Shown: one piece after another, positions 9,801 to 20,411 of the stretch
How the letters are laid out: each line of letters opens with the position of its first letter
Position numbering within the stretch: the stretch's first letter is position 1
Origin: Paenibacillus dendritiformis
GTDB taxonomy: Bacteria; Bacillota; Bacilli; Paenibacillales; Paenibacillaceae
Assembly: GCF_021654795.1 (NCBI RefSeq)
Contig: NZ_AP025344.1
Location: forward strand, 2,790,501-2,854,500
DNA length: 64,000 bases
Direction of reading: 5' to 3'
Notes under the pieces: model-generated
Told to the model about the DNA's origin: nothing
The model's input: only the letters and a program-made list of their open reading frames with translations
Databases searched by the model: none
Made by a program: the position numbers and the translations under genes

Positions 9801-12800
9801 CGGCGGCCCCTCTTATCCGCGCGGCGCTTCTGCGGCTGGCGCCGCAGCGCCATGTTCTGCTGCTCGATATGCATCATATCGCGGCCGACGGCATGTCCGT
9901 CGGGATTCTGCTCGACGATCTGATCGGACTGTACGAAGAGCGGGAGCTTGCGGAACTTCGCATTCAATACAAGGACTATGCCGTCTGGGAAGACGCCAGG
10001 GGCGGAAGCGGGGACGACAAGAACGAGCAATATTGGATAACCAGGTTCCAGCAGGCTCCTCCCGTGGTTGAATTGCCTACGGATCATGTGCGTCCGGCCG
10101 TGCGCACCTTTACGGGCAGCCGCATGACCGTAGAGCTGGATCCCGATCTGGCCGCGAGATTGAAGACGGCCGCAGCCGCAAGACATGATACCTTGTTCAT
10201 GATCATGACGGGAGCCTACCACATCCTCCTGGCCAAATATTCAGGGGAAGAGGACATCGTTGTCGGTACCCCTTTCGCATGCCGAGAGGTTCTCAAGGAG
10301 GAGCCGGTTGCGGGCATGTTCGCCAATACGCTGGCCCTGCGGACCCATCCTTCCGCCGGGATGAAGGTTAGCGAGTATCTCGATTCTGTACGCAAGCTGG
10401 TCCTCGAGGCCTTCGAGCATGGCGCTTTTCCGTTGCAGAAGCTGATCAACCGGTTATCCCTTCCGTTCGATTCAAGCCGTCATCCGCTTTTTGATACGAT
10501 GTTCGTCGTGGAGGATGAAGGAGTGGGCCGCTTTGAACTGCCAGGCCTGTCCATCGCCGCATCGGAATGGGATCATGGCACCTCTAAATTCGACATGACT
10601 TGGGTTTGCACTTCCTCCGATCAAGGGATCCAACTGGCCATCGAATATCGCAGCAACCTGTGGCAGCCGGCCACCATGCGGCGGATGGCTCAGCATTATA
10701 TTCATATAGTGACGCAAATGCTGGATCGGCCCCAACTGGCCATCGGCGAGCTGGAGCTGTTGACCGAGTCCGAGAAGACGCAGCTGGAAGCATGGAATGC
10801 CACAGACATGCCTTATCCCCGTCATCTGTCCGTGGCGGAACTTTTTGAGCGGCAATGCGCCCGGAACGGGCAGGCCGAGGCGGTCGTTATGAATTCCCGA
10901 AGGCTCACTTACCAGTCCCTTAATGAGAAGGCCAACCAGTTGGCCTGGCATTTAATCGCGAAAGGCGCGAAGCCGGGGGAGACCGTTGGCCTCCTGATGA
11001 ACCGTTCCCCGGAGATGATTATCGCCATCCTGGCCGTTGTCAAGACGGGAGCGGCTTATGTGCCGCTGGATCCGACCTTCCCGCCGGAGCGAATGCGATT
11101 CATGCTGAGGGATAGCGATGCCAAGCAGGTGATAGTGGCAGAGGATTACGGCATACCGGGCTTCGGAGGAGAATCGATTCCATACCGGGAGGACATCTGG
11201 GGCTCCCTGCCTGTTCATAATCCGGAGGGGAAGCATCGCCCAGTTCCCGAAGACGCTTTGTACATCATGTATACGTCGGGTTCGACGGGAATGCCCAAAG
11301 GAGTCGTAACGACCCACCGGAATGTCGTCAAGACGGTGATGAATAACGGCTATGTGGAGATTACGGGAGAAGACCGTCTCCTGCAAGTATCCAATTACGC
11401 CTTTGACGGAGCTACCTTCGATATCTACGGGGCCCTGCTGCATGGCGCGACTCTTGTTCTCATTGAACGGGACACGCTGCTTCAAGCCGCTGAACTGGCC
11501 GAAGTGATCCGCCGGGAGAACATTTCGGTGCTCTTCATGACCACGGCGTTATTTAATACGCTTGTCGATCTCGGGATGGACTGTCTGGCAGGGACAAGGA
11601 AGGTGCTGTTCGGCGGAGAGAAGGTATCGCCCAGACATGTCAGGAAGGCGGCAGCCGCGCTTGGGGAAGACCGGCTGATGCATATGTACGGCCCGACCGA
11701 AACCACCGTGTTCGCCACCTCCTGCTCCGTCGGCTTCGGAGAGCACATTCCGATCGGCAGGCCGATTCATAATACGCGGGTGTATGTTCTGAACAAGGAA
11801 GGCAAGCGGCAGCCTGTCGGCGTGCCGGGAGAATTATACATCGGAGGGGAAGGGCTGGCTCGTTCCTATCTGGGGCAGCCCGAGTTGACAGCGGCCAGAT
11901 TTGTGGACGATCCGTTCAGGCCCGGATCCCTTATGTACCGAACCGGGGATCTTGTGAAATGGCTTCCTGACGGCAACCTCGAGTTCATTGAACGGATCGA
12001 TCGCCAGGTCAAGATCAGGGGGAACCGGATTGAACTGGGGGAAGTAGAGAGGCATGTGCGGCTGCTTCCGGGGATTGCGGAAGCGGTTGTCGCCGCAAGC
12101 ACGGACGAGCGCGGACATTCTTACTTATGCGCCTACGTGGTTCCTGACAAGAGCGGGACATTCCCTTCGGAACAACTCCCGCAATCGATTGCCGGCTGGA
12201 AGAATGAGCTGAGGCGCCAGCTTCCGGAATATATGGTGCCCGCGGTTTTTACGCGTCTGGAGACGCTGCCGCTGACGAGCAACGGCAAGGTGGACCGGGC
12301 AGCGCTGCCGGAGCCGTTCCTGTCGCGGGAGGACAATTATGTCCCGGCCGAAAATGCGGCCCAGGCAAGGCTTATTCGCATCTGGGAAGATGTGCTGGGC
12401 ACAGACGGCATAGGCATCTACGATCACTTCTTCGATGCCGGCGGGCATTCGCTGAAGGCGATGCTGCTGGTTGGAAAAATACATCAGGAATTCAATGTAA
12501 AACTGTCCTTGCAGGATGTGTTTCACCTGCCGGTACTGGCGGAAATGTCGGAATGGATCCGGCGGGCCGACCTGCAAATCCATCATGCGATTGCGGCGGC
12601 GCCGGAACAATCCGCGTATCCCTTGACCGCGGCCCAGAAGCAAATCTATTACGCCCAACAGTTCGAAAATGCCGGGACAAGCTACAATATGCCGATGCTT
12701 TTCGAAATTGCGGGAGCGCTGGATACCGGTCGCCTTGAGGCCGCCTTTACTCGCGTTCTGGCGCGCCATGAAGCGCTGCGGACATCCATTCATATGGAAG

Positions 12801-15800
12801 CGGGCGAATTGTTCCAGCGTATTCACCGCCTGGATGAGCTGAGTTGGGAGCTTCTCAGACATGACATCGGGACAGAGACGACCGAGGACGGCCGGGGTTT
12901 CAGGGACGATCTGCCGCTGTTAACGAGATGGATGGCTTCCTTTGTCCGGCCGTTCGAGCTGTCACAGGCGCCGCTCGTTCGGGCTGCTCTGCTTAGACGA
13001 TCCGCGAATCGTCATTACCTGGCATTGGATATGCACCATATCGTGTCGGACGGCGTCTCCGCCGGAGTGTTATACGAAGAACTTCTTGGACTATACCAGG
13101 GACTTCCCTTGAAGCCAATCCGTCTGCAATACAAGGATTATGCCGTGTGGGAACATCAACGGAAGGAGTCCCGCCAATTTGCGGACAGCGAGCAGTTCTG
13201 GATGGAGCAATATTCGGACTATACCGGCACGCCGGAGCTTCCGCTTGACCGGCCGCGTCCCGCCGAGCGGTCCCGTCAGGGAGACACCTTCCGGCTTGCG
13301 CTGCGGGACGATCTCTTCCGCCGCTTGCAACAGGCCGCCGCAAGTTATAACTCGACTCTTTTTATTCTGCTCGTCTCGGCGTACGGCACGCTTCTGTCCA
13401 AATATACCGGAGAAGAGGACATCGTGGTCGGAACCCCGGTTGCCGGCCGCGATCATGCGGATATCCAGTCCACGGCGGGGATGTTCGTCAATACATTACC
13501 GCTGCGCCTTCAGCCTGAGGCCAGCCTAACGGCAAGCGAGTATATCGGAAGAGTCAAGGAACGTGTGCTGGCTGCTTATGAGCACAGCGGTTATCCGCTG
13601 GCCGATATGATCGAGAAGCTGCGCATCCCGTTTCGTCCATCGCGGCATCCTCTGTTCGACACGATGTTTGTGCTCCAGGATTTGTCCATGGCCGCGAGAG
13701 AACTGCGGGATATAGCGGTTCGGCCGCTGACCTGGCAGGGGCGCGAAGCCAAGTTCGACATGACGTGGGCCTGGCATCGGGAAGACGATCGGCTTGTCGC
13801 GGATATCGAATACAGAACCGATTTGTGGGACAGGGACACGATCGAGCGGATGGCCGGGCATTTCGAGCACTTGCTCGAACAAATGCTGGATCATGGCGAG
13901 GCCAAGCTGATGGAGCTCGAACTGCTGACGCCGCCGGAGCATGACCTGCTTGCCTCGTGGAATGACACCGAAGCGGCGTATCCCCTCGAGATGACGGTCT
14001 TGTCCGCCTTCGAAGCGATCGTATCGGAACAGCCGCATCACCCTGCGCTTCGGTTTGGGGACACGAGCATTTCCTACAGGGAATTGAACGAGCGGGCCAA
14101 CCGCATGGCGGCTCACCTGTGGCGGCAGGGCATCAGGCCGGGCGATGCCGTCGGGCTGTTGGCGGAACGCCGGCCGGAGATGATCATCGCCATTCTGGCG
14201 ATATTGAAGACGGGTGGAGTGTACGTGCCGCTTGATTCAAGCTACCCGGAAGGAAGATTGGGCTGCATGCTGCAAGATTGCGAAGCGAGATGGCTTGTGG
14301 CCGATGCGGAGAAAACCTTGGCGAATTACGCGGGAACCGTCATTGCGCTTCGTGAACCGCAAATTTATGCCGAGGGAGCGTTCTCGTCTCCGAGAGCCCG
14401 GCCGGAAGCATCGGATCCGGTCTATATCATGTACACCTCCGGCTCTACAGGCGAGCCGAAGGGGGTGGTCACGACGCATGGCAATGTCGTGAACTTCTGC
14501 CGCAACCGGGCTTTCGTAGATATCGGCCCGGGGGACACCATCCTTCAATTGTCCAACTACGCCTTTGACGGATCGATCTTTGATATTTTTGGAGCGCTGC
14601 TTAACGGAGCGACACTGGTAATGATGACGAAGCGGCAATTGCAAGATGTATCCTTGCTGGCCAAGCTCCTGGCCGATGAGTCGATTACCGTCTTGTTCAT
14701 GACCACCGCGTTATTCAATACGCTGGCGGATTATGACATGATCAGCCTCCAGGGCGTGCGCAAGCTGCTGGTCGGAGGGGAGGCGGCGTCGCTCAAGCAC
14801 ATCCTCAAAGGATTGGACGAACTGGGAGAGGGACGGATTCTGAATTGCTACGGCCCGACGGAAACGACGGTAATGGCCACGATGTATGAGGTGGACAATC
14901 GGGTAAGGGAGACCAAGCGCGTGCCGATCGGGCGAGCTGTTCATAATGTCCGTATATACGTGCTGAACCGGTGGGACAAGCTTCAGCCGATCGGCGTTCC
15001 GGGCGAGCTGTGCATTGCCGGCGACGGACTCGCTGCAGGCTATCTGGGAAGGCCGGAGCTGACGGAGGAGAAGTTTGCCAGCGGCGTGGTGCCGGGAGAG
15101 GATCGCATCTACCGGACGGGAGATCTGGTGCGTTGGCTGCCGGACGGGAATCTCGAATATATAGGCAGGATCGATCGGCAAGTCAAAATACGCGGCAACC
15201 GGATTGAACTCGGAGAGGTGGAGGAAGCCGTCGCGTCCTTGTCAATGGTAAGCGAAGCGGCGATCGTTGCGCACCGGGACGAGCAGGGCCATTCCATGCT
15301 GGCCGCCTATGTGGTGCCGACAGGCAATATCTCCGGAGCAACCGAAGATTTCGAAGCCGCTTGGAGGACGGAACTGAAGCGGCGGCTGCCGGAATACATG
15401 CTTCCTTCGGTATTCATTGTGCTGGACGCCATGCCGCTCACGCCGAACGGCAAGGTGGATCGGCAAGCGTTGGCCAAGCCCGAGCTTGTCGGATCGGCTT
15501 CTCGCAGCGCCCCTTCCTCCGCTGCGGAAAAGGAGCTTGCCGCACTGTGGTCAGAGCTCCTCGGGGCAGCTTCGATCGGGTCTCAAGACCATTTCTTCGA
15601 GCTGGGAGGCCATTCGCTGAAGGCGATGGCGCTGGTAGCGCAAATCAGCAAGCGCTGGGGCGTGAAGCTTTCCCTGCCGGAATTGTTCCATGCCGCCACG
15701 CTGGGTGAGATGGCCCGCTTGATCGAGCAGAGCGCGGCGGAGGAATACGAAGCTATCCCGCATACGCCGGAGCAAGCAACATATCCGGTCTCGTCGCCGC

Positions 15801-18800
15801 AAAAGAGGCTTTATCTCGTCGAGGAGTTCGAGGAGACAGGAACGAGCTACAATATGCCGGTGGCGCTAAGGCTGACGGGGAATGCCGATGCGAATAGACT
15901 CGAGCTGGCGCTGCTAGGTTTGATTCGCCGCCATGAAGCGTTGAGAACAAGTTATGTGATGATGGACGGCGAGATCAGACAGCGCGTTCATGCGATGACC
16001 GAAATCAGTTGGCGGATCGACAGGGTGCCTATGTCGAACTTGACAGCAGGCCTGTCCGGCGACGCTCTGATCCATTCCTTGATCCGCGGTTTTGTGCGCC
16101 CTTTTGATCTGAGCGCGGCACCGCTGCTGAGAGCGGCTCTGTACACCCTTTCCGAGGGTGAGCATCTATTCATTATGGATACTCATCATATCGTCTCGGA
16201 TGGAATGACGACAGGAATTTTATATCGGGATCTCATCAAGCTGTATCAGGGAGACGCGCTGGATGCGATGCGGATTCAGTTCAAAGATTACGCCGTCTGG
16301 CTGGAGAATCGTCACAAGGAAGCCGCCCGCTTGGCCAGTGAGCGGTACTGGCTTGACAAATTCAAGGAAGCGCCTCCCGTTATCGATGTGCTTACGGAAG
16401 GAATCCGCCCGCCGCGGCGTCAATTCGCCGGCGGTACGCATGCGTTTGAACTGGACCCGGAATTGTCCCGGAAGCTGAAGGACCTCGCGGCACAATCGAA
16501 TGCGACGCTCTTTATGGTGCTGTTGGCCGCCTATTATGTGCTGCTGTCCAAATATACGGGAGAAAAGGATATTGTCGTCGGCACGCCTATTGCCGGAAGA
16601 GATCACGCGGATGCCGCTTCCGTGGCCGGCATGTTTGTCAATACGCTTGCGCTGCGGCATGCGCCGGAAGGCCGCTATCAGGTTCAGGAATGGATCGAGC
16701 GGGTTCGCGAGGACACGCTGCTCGCCTTTGAGCACGGGAGCTATCCGTTGGATGAACTGATTGAGAAGCTGCGCATCGAACGGGATCCGAGCCGCAACCC
16801 TTTATTCGACACGATGTTTGTCCTGCAGGATGCGAAGCCTGAGACGATTCATCTGCCTAATCTGAGCATTGAGCCGATCGAGTGGCATAGCGGCATGGCC
16901 AAGTTCGACATGACCTGGGTCGTGGATGAAGATACAGACCTCCTTCGCATGACGGTCGAGTATAGAACCGACTTATATTCGGCCGCTCAGATAACACGGA
17001 TGACAGAGCACTATGCGCATGTCCTGAGCCAGATGGCCGATCGTCCCGCTATGCTCCTGCGCGAAGTGCGCTTGATTACGGATGAGGAAGCGAACCGGAT
17101 TTTGCATGAGTTTAACGATACCGATGCCGATTATCCGCGAGAGGCCACGATCCATCAGCTGTTTGAAGCGCAGGCGGCCCTCCGGCCGCAGCATCCGGCG
17201 CTCCGGTTCCTGAATCAATCCATAACGTATCAGGAGCTTGACGCGCTGGCTGAGCGGCTGGCGGATGCGCTTCGCTTCCAAGGAATGCGTCCAGGGGACC
17301 GCATCGGTCTGCTGGCGGACCGGTCTATCGAAATGATCGCAGCCATTATCGGAATTTTGAAGGCGGGCGGCGCCTACGTGCCTATCGACCCTTCTTACCC
17401 GGATGAGCGAGTGTCCTATATGCTCGATCATAGCGGCGCCCGCATCGTGATCGCCGCTTCCGGCAGAAGCATCTCCGGCTATGCCGGCCTGACGATTCCA
17501 TTGGACGGGGACGCCTGGGCCGAATGCGTCCGCGCGGCCGGCGCCGCAGAGCCCGCACAGGCCGAGATTCCGCCGGATCCAGCCGCTATGCCGGCTTATG
17601 TCATGTATACTTCCGGCTCCACGGGCAAGCCCAAAGGCGTGATTACGACGCATCGGAACATTGTCAAGACGGTTCGCAATAACGGTTTTATCGCGCTGGG
17701 CGCGGAGGATCGCATCCTTCAGCTGTCCAACTATGCCTTTGACGGCTCGACCTTTGAGATTTTCGGCGCATTATTGAACGGCGCCACGCTTGTGCTTATC
17801 GCCAAAGGCGACGTCCTGGATATGGCTGAACTGGCGGCAATGATCGAAAGGGAGCGCATTACGTCCTTTTTTGCAACCGCCAGCCTCTTCAATGCTATGG
17901 TCGACTACAATGTTGCTTGTCTTGCATCGATTCGCCGGGTATTTATAGGGGGAGAGACGGCTTCCCGAGCTCATATGCTGAGAGCTTATGAATTTCTGGG
18001 ACCCCGTCGCATTGCCAACGCCTACGGTCCTACGGAGACAACGGTATTCGCGACGACGTACAACGTGGACGAAGGCCTGCAAGCTATGGACACGGTGCCG
18101 ATCGGCCGTCCGATTCATAATACGAAGACCTATGTTGTCGATCCGGACGGCCATTTATTGCCGGTCGGAATCGCCGGCGAGCTCCTTATCGCCGGAGAGG
18201 GCCTGGCTCAACAGTATTTGGGAGATCCGGAGCTTACGAACGCCAGATTTGTCACCGTTCCTTGGCTGGGCGAAGAACGCGCATATCGAACGGGAGACAG
18301 AGTCCGATGGCTTGCGGATGGAAAGCTTGAGTTTATTTCCAGAATGGACGACCAGGTCAAGATCCGCGGCCATCGCATCGAGCCCGGGGAGATTGAAGCG
18401 AGGCTGCTTGAGCATCCGGGGATCAGGGAAGCGGCGGTCCTTGCCCGCAAGGAGGAGAAGGGGCATTACCTGTGCGCGTATCTCGTGTCGCCGGAAGGGT
18501 TCAACGATAAGGAGCTGCGCAAATATTTAGAAGAGCGGTTGCCGGATTATATGATTCCTTCCTACTTCGTCCCGATGGAACAGCTTCCGCTAACCCGCAA
18601 TGGCAAGCTGGATCGGCGCTCTTTGCCGGAGCCGGATATCAGCCAGCTTCAGCAATCCTATGTTCCTCCCGGGACAGAAAATGAGAAAATATTGGCCGAG
18701 GTATGGTCGGAGGTGCTCGGCATCAAGCGCATCGGTATAGAGGACAACTATTTCGTGCTTGGCGGAGATTCCATTAAGTCCATTCAGATCATATCCAAGC

Positions 18801-20302
18801 TTGCCAAGTATAACCGCAAGCTTCAGGTCAAGCACTTGATGCTGCATCCAACCATTGCCGAATGCGCACCGTATGTGGAATACGCGGATGAGCACCGTTC
18901 AGCTGACCGGCAAAGCCCGGTAACGGGCGAGCTCCCGCTGACGCCGATTCAACGCTGGTTTTTTGAGCGGGGGTTCGAATGCGAGGAGCACTGGAACCAA
19001 TCCATGATGCTGTATAACCGGCAGGGATGGGATCAGAGCACGGTAAGGAAGGCGTTCGATCGGTTGGTGGAGCATCATGACGCGCTGCGAACCAGGTTCC
19101 GCCGGGAGAAGGAAGGGATCGTCCAGACCATGTTCGGGCTGGAGGAAGGACCTTACTATGCACTCGATGTGTACGAGACGGACAGCGGGGATGAAGCCGC
19201 GGCGCGATTGGAAAGTCTGGCCTGCGAGCTCCAGTCTGCCCTGAACATAGAAAGTATGCTTATCAGGCTGGGCCTGTTCAAAACAGACCAGGGCGATCAT
19301 TTGCTAATCATCATTCATCATTTACTTATCGACGGAGTATCCTGGCGCATCCTGCTGGAAGATTTTCAACAGATTTACCACTCCCTGCGCGCGGGGGAAC
19401 AGCCGGCGCTTCCTCCCAAAACGGATTCTTATCTGGAATGGAGCCGGCAGCTCCTCAAATATGCGGGCGAGGAACAAGCGCTTCGCGAACTGCCCTATTG
19501 GCGCAAGCTGCACAAGCGATTCTCGGAACTTCCCGTCCGCAAGGCGGAAGCCTGCACGTACCGGAACAGCAGAACGGTCGCCATCGAGCTGGAGGAGCCG
19601 GTTACGCGCAAGCTTCTGACAGAGGCGCATCGCGCCTATCATACCGAGGTCATCGATCTGCTGCTGGCCGCTCTCGCTCTTACGTACGAGGAGGACACGG
19701 CCATTTGCCTCGAAGGACACGGAAGGGAAGAGGGCATGGTACAGGCGGACGTGACAAGAACTATCGGATGGTTCACTTCCATGTATCCTGTTTTGTTGTC
19801 CCTGCCTTCCCGCGAGTTGGCTGATGCCGTGCGAAGCGTGAAGGAAATGCTGCGCGGCATACCGGCAAAAGGGGCCGGTTACGCCATACTTAAATATTTG
19901 ACGCCTGAGTTCCGCGATGAGGTGGACATCCTGCGGGAAGAGCCTGACATTGTATTTAATTATTTGGGTCAGTTCGATGACAGCACGGATGAGGACAAGC
20001 CAGCCTTGTCGCCTATGCCAATGGGGGATCTAATCAGTCCGCTGAACCAGATGTCTCATCTGGAGGAGTGGAACTGCGTCGTCAGCGAAGGCCGCTTCCG
20101 GCTTACGCTTCGTTATCATCCCCAGGCGGTGGATGAGGATACGGCGCAGCGCAGAGTGACAGCCTACGCTTCGCATCTGCTGTCCTTGATTGAGCACTGC
20201 TTGAACCGGGAAGATGAGCAGTTTACGCCTAGCGATTTTACCGATGCTGACCTGACCTTCGATGAACTGGACGACATCTCGGATATCGTCAGCAAGCTGT
20301 AA
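6818..20302 (+). CDS. NRPS modules 2-5: (half C)-A-PCP, C-A-PCP x3, terminal epimerase
   Basis: A 4494-residue protein. Residues 1-260 are the C-terminal half of the C domain begun in the preceding ORF (starting at SSYKDYV). Then follow A2 (about 275-785) with carrier S830, C3 (880-1310), A3 (1325-1830) with carrier S1878, C4 (1925-2360), A4 (2385-2890) with carrier S2933, C5 (2985-3420), A5 (3430-3940) with carrier S3985, and an epimerase (4030-4480) with HHLLIDG. C3-C5 keep HHxxxDG and share a TSYNMP signature. Codes read by eye are A2 DGYFFGGVF, A3 DGFFLGMVF, A4 DGFFLGCVM and A5 DGFFFGAVF. All resemble isoleucine/valine/leucine codes such as bacitracin Ile (DGFFLGVVY), so residues 2-5 are inferred aliphatic and residue 5 D. 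The start is TTG 6818 behind GGGAGAGG, inside the end of the previous ORF. Confidence 0.88.
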   Translation: MLSPLRSSYKDYVIEQLAIAANADMADYWRNELRGCGKFAFPEPPALSAGQPPYTSVTPLSPELHDSLASAAQHQRVTVKSLCLAAYVGTLYQFSYENDILIGLVENGRPVRDDGARILGCFLNTVPLRTAIHPSMSWGELVQAVHRKQQEIKHYGRMSLVQILHAAGEQSSQGNPLFDTAFNFIDFHVYESVQPGLFEFMPYSFERTNTMLDFSVSVTLGELSVKMVSSYEQSFTDRILDVYVRVLDCLIHRAERMIDTADVMTRQEKELLRSFNETGAEYPRDAAITDRFRQQVWLHAKRPALIMGERELTYEELGARVDNLACKLLEEGIAPGQTVGLIAERSFEMITAIFAILRIGCAYVPLDPEFPAERLNLILADSQTEWLLAEDDLAVDGFGGNRISLTRGLCVPEDGDADGASARKLAAIPVLPDNLAYIMYTSGSTGQPKGVRTTHRNIVKTSVNNGFNDITETDRMLQLSNYAFDGSTYEIYGALLNGAALVLIPRQDALNAAELAKTLERQRITSAFMTSVVFNTVVDWDIQCLKHVRRLFFGGEAASRSHVIKALNYLGERRIANGYGPTETTVFAAAYPVDKQLLQLGSVPIGKPVHNTRAYVLNQAGQLQPVGVPGELYIAGEGLAQGYLGRPDLTGERFVPCPFEAGERMYKTGDLARWLPDGNLEYLGRIDQQVKIRGNRVELGEIENKLAEMESIREAAVVAERDNQGHSYLCAYVVPADASAAPVLEWKSKLRQALPEYMVPSAFITLEALPLTLNGKLDRKGLPEVPAQRGDSYSAPANAYEAKLARIWEEVLHIQNIGMEAHFFEIGGQSLKAMLLVAKIQKETGYNMSLQDVFQMPTIREMARWMMTTRPPAAEHQIEPAPQQEVYPASSIQSRLYIVQQFENAGTSYNMPIMLKLDGALDAARLEKALHRLIARHEVLRTSFEMRDGELVQRVHLPDSIQPSLIRHTIEASPGDEDAALSRFAGQFVRPFDLAAAPLIRAALLRLAPQRHVLLLDMHHIAADGMSVGILLDDLIGLYEERELAELRIQYKDYAVWEDARGGSGDDKNEQYWITRFQQAPPVVELPTDHVRPAVRTFTGSRMTVELDPDLAARLKTAAAARHDTLFMIMTGAYHILLAKYSGEEDIVVGTPFACREVLKEEPVAGMFANTLALRTHPSAGMKVSEYLDSVRKLVLEAFEHGAFPLQKLINRLSLPFDSSRHPLFDTMFVVEDEGVGRFELPGLSIAASEWDHGTSKFDMTWVCTSSDQGIQLAIEYRSNLWQPATMRRMAQHYIHIVTQMLDRPQLAIGELELLTESEKTQLEAWNATDMPYPRHLSVAELFERQCARNGQAEAVVMNSRRLTYQSLNEKANQLAWHLIAKGAKPGETVGLLMNRSPEMIIAILAVVKTGAAYVPLDPTFPPERMRFMLRDSDAKQVIVAEDYGIPGFGGESIPYREDIWGSLPVHNPEGKHRPVPEDALYIMYTSGSTGMPKGVVTTHRNVVKTVMNNGYVEITGEDRLLQVSNYAFDGATFDIYGALLHGATLVLIERDTLLQAAELAEVIRRENISVLFMTTALFNTLVDLGMDCLAGTRKVLFGGEKVSPRHVRKAAAALGEDRLMHMYGPTETTVFATSCSVGFGEHIPIGRPIHNTRVYVLNKEGKRQPVGVPGELYIGGEGLARSYLGQPELTAARFVDDPFRPGSLMYRTGDLVKWLPDGNLEFIERIDRQVKIRGNRIELGEVERHVRLLPGIAEAVVAASTDERGHSYLCAYVVPDKSGTFPSEQLPQSIAGWKNELRRQLPEYMVPAVFTRLETLPLTSNGKVDRAALPEPFLSREDNYVPAENAAQARLIRIWEDVLGTDGIGIYDHFFDAGGHSLKAMLLVGKIHQEFNVKLSLQDVFHLPVLAEMSEWIRRADLQIHHAIAAAPEQSAYPLTAAQKQIYYAQQFENAGTSYNMPMLFEIAGALDTGRLEAAFTRVLARHEALRTSIHMEAGELFQRIHRLDELSWELLRHDIGTETTEDGRGFRDDLPLLTRWMASFVRPFELSQAPLVRAALLRRSANRHYLALDMHHIVSDGVSAGVLYEELLGLYQGLPLKPIRLQYKDYAVWEHQRKESRQFADSEQFWMEQYSDYTGTPELPLDRPRPAERSRQGDTFRLALRDDLFRRLQQAAASYNSTLFILLVSAYGTLLSKYTGEEDIVVGTPVAGRDHADIQSTAGMFVNTLPLRLQPEASLTASEYIGRVKERVLAAYEHSGYPLADMIEKLRIPFRPSRHPLFDTMFVLQDLSMAARELRDIAVRPLTWQGREAKFDMTWAWHREDDRLVADIEYRTDLWDRDTIERMAGHFEHLLEQMLDHGEAKLMELELLTPPEHDLLASWNDTEAAYPLEMTVLSAFEAIVSEQPHHPALRFGDTSISYRELNERANRMAAHLWRQGIRPGDAVGLLAERRPEMIIAILAILKTGGVYVPLDSSYPEGRLGCMLQDCEARWLVADAEKTLANYAGTVIALREPQIYAEGAFSSPRARPEASDPVYIMYTSGSTGEPKGVVTTHGNVVNFCRNRAFVDIGPGDTILQLSNYAFDGSIFDIFGALLNGATLVMMTKRQLQDVSLLAKLLADESITVLFMTTALFNTLADYDMISLQGVRKLLVGGEAASLKHILKGLDELGEGRILNCYGPTETTVMATMYEVDNRVRETKRVPIGRAVHNVRIYVLNRWDKLQPIGVPGELCIAGDGLAAGYLGRPELTEEKFASGVVPGEDRIYRTGDLVRWLPDGNLEYIGRIDRQVKIRGNRIELGEVEEAVASLSMVSEAAIVAHRDEQGHSMLAAYVVPTGNISGATEDFEAAWRTELKRRLPEYMLPSVFIVLDAMPLTPNGKVDRQALAKPELVGSASRSAPSSAAEKELAALWSELLGAASIGSQDHFFELGGHSLKAMALVAQISKRWGVKLSLPELFHAATLGEMARLIEQSAAEEYEAIPHTPEQATYPVSSPQKRLYLVEEFEETGTSYNMPVALRLTGNADANRLELALLGLIRRHEALRTSYVMMDGEIRQRVHAMTEISWRIDRVPMSNLTAGLSGDALIHSLIRGFVRPFDLSAAPLLRAALYTLSEGEHLFIMDTHHIVSDGMTTGILYRDLIKLYQGDALDAMRIQFKDYAVWLENRHKEAARLASERYWLDKFKEAPPVIDVLTEGIRPPRRQFAGGTHAFELDPELSRKLKDLAAQSNATLFMVLLAAYYVLLSKYTGEKDIVVGTPIAGRDHADAASVAGMFVNTLALRHAPEGRYQVQEWIERVREDTLLAFEHGSYPLDELIEKLRIERDPSRNPLFDTMFVLQDAKPETIHLPNLSIEPIEWHSGMAKFDMTWVVDEDTDLLRMTVEYRTDLYSAAQITRMTEHYAHVLSQMADRPAMLLREVRLITDEEANRILHEFNDTDADYPREATIHQLFEAQAALRPQHPALRFLNQSITYQELDALAERLADALRFQGMRPGDRIGLLADRSIEMIAAIIGILKAGGAYVPIDPSYPDERVSYMLDHSGARIVIAASGRSISGYAGLTIPLDGDAWAECVRAAGAAEPAQAEIPPDPAAMPAYVMYTSGSTGKPKGVITTHRNIVKTVRNNGFIALGAEDRILQLSNYAFDGSTFEIFGALLNGATLVLIAKGDVLDMAELAAMIERERITSFFATASLFNAMVDYNVACLASIRRVFIGGETASRAHMLRAYEFLGPRRIANAYGPTETTVFATTYNVDEGLQAMDTVPIGRPIHNTKTYVVDPDGHLLPVGIAGELLIAGEGLAQQYLGDPELTNARFVTVPWLGEERAYRTGDRVRWLADGKLEFISRMDDQVKIRGHRIEPGEIEARLLEHPGIREAAVLARKEEKGHYLCAYLVSPEGFNDKELRKYLEERLPDYMIPSYFVPMEQLPLTRNGKLDRRSLPEPDISQLQQSYVPPGTENEKILAEVWSEVLGIKRIGIEDNYFVLGGDSIKSIQIISKLAKYNRKLQVKHLMLHPTIAECAPYVEYADEHRSADRQSPVTGELPLTPIQRWFFERGFECEEHWNQSMMLYNRQGWDQSTVRKAFDRLVEHHDALRTRFRREKEGIVQTMFGLEEGPYYALDVYETDSGDEAAARLESLACELQSALNIESMLIRLGLFKTDQGDHLLIIIHHLLIDGVSWRILLEDFQQIYHSLRAGEQPALPPKTDSYLEWSRQLLKYAGEEQALRELPYWRKLHKRFSELPVRKAEACTYRNSRTVAIELEEPVTRKLLTEAHRAYHTEVIDLLLAALALTYEEDTAICLEGHGREEGMVQADVTRTIGWFTSMYPVLLSLPSRELADAVRSVKEMLRGIPAKGAGYAILKYLTPEFRDEVDILREEPDIVFNYLGQFDDSTDEDKPALSPMPMGDLISPLNQMSHLEEWNCVVSEGRFRLTLRYHPQAVDEDTAQRRVTAYASHLLSLIEHCLNREDEQFTPSDFTDADLTFDELDDISDIVSKL

Positions 20303-20310
20303 GCTTACGC

Positions 20311-20350
20311 GCAGGAAACGAATCTCCGCCGTGTGCGGGCCGTTTCCTGC
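20311..20350 (+). other. Intercistronic stem-loop between NRPS genes
   Basis: GCAGGAAACG (20311-20320) pairs perfectly with CGTTTCCTGC (20341-20350). A weaker CCCC/GGGG pairing follows around 20357-20376. There is no T-run after the stem, so this looks like an mRNA-stabilising, processing or attenuation structure rather than a simple terminator. It lies in the 109-bp gap between two NRPS genes that should be co-transcribed. Confidence 0.5.
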
Positions 20351-20411
20351 ATGTCTCCCCATGTGGTGTATGTGGGGATATCATCATTCGTCAGGAAGGA
20401 CGTGAGGGAAG

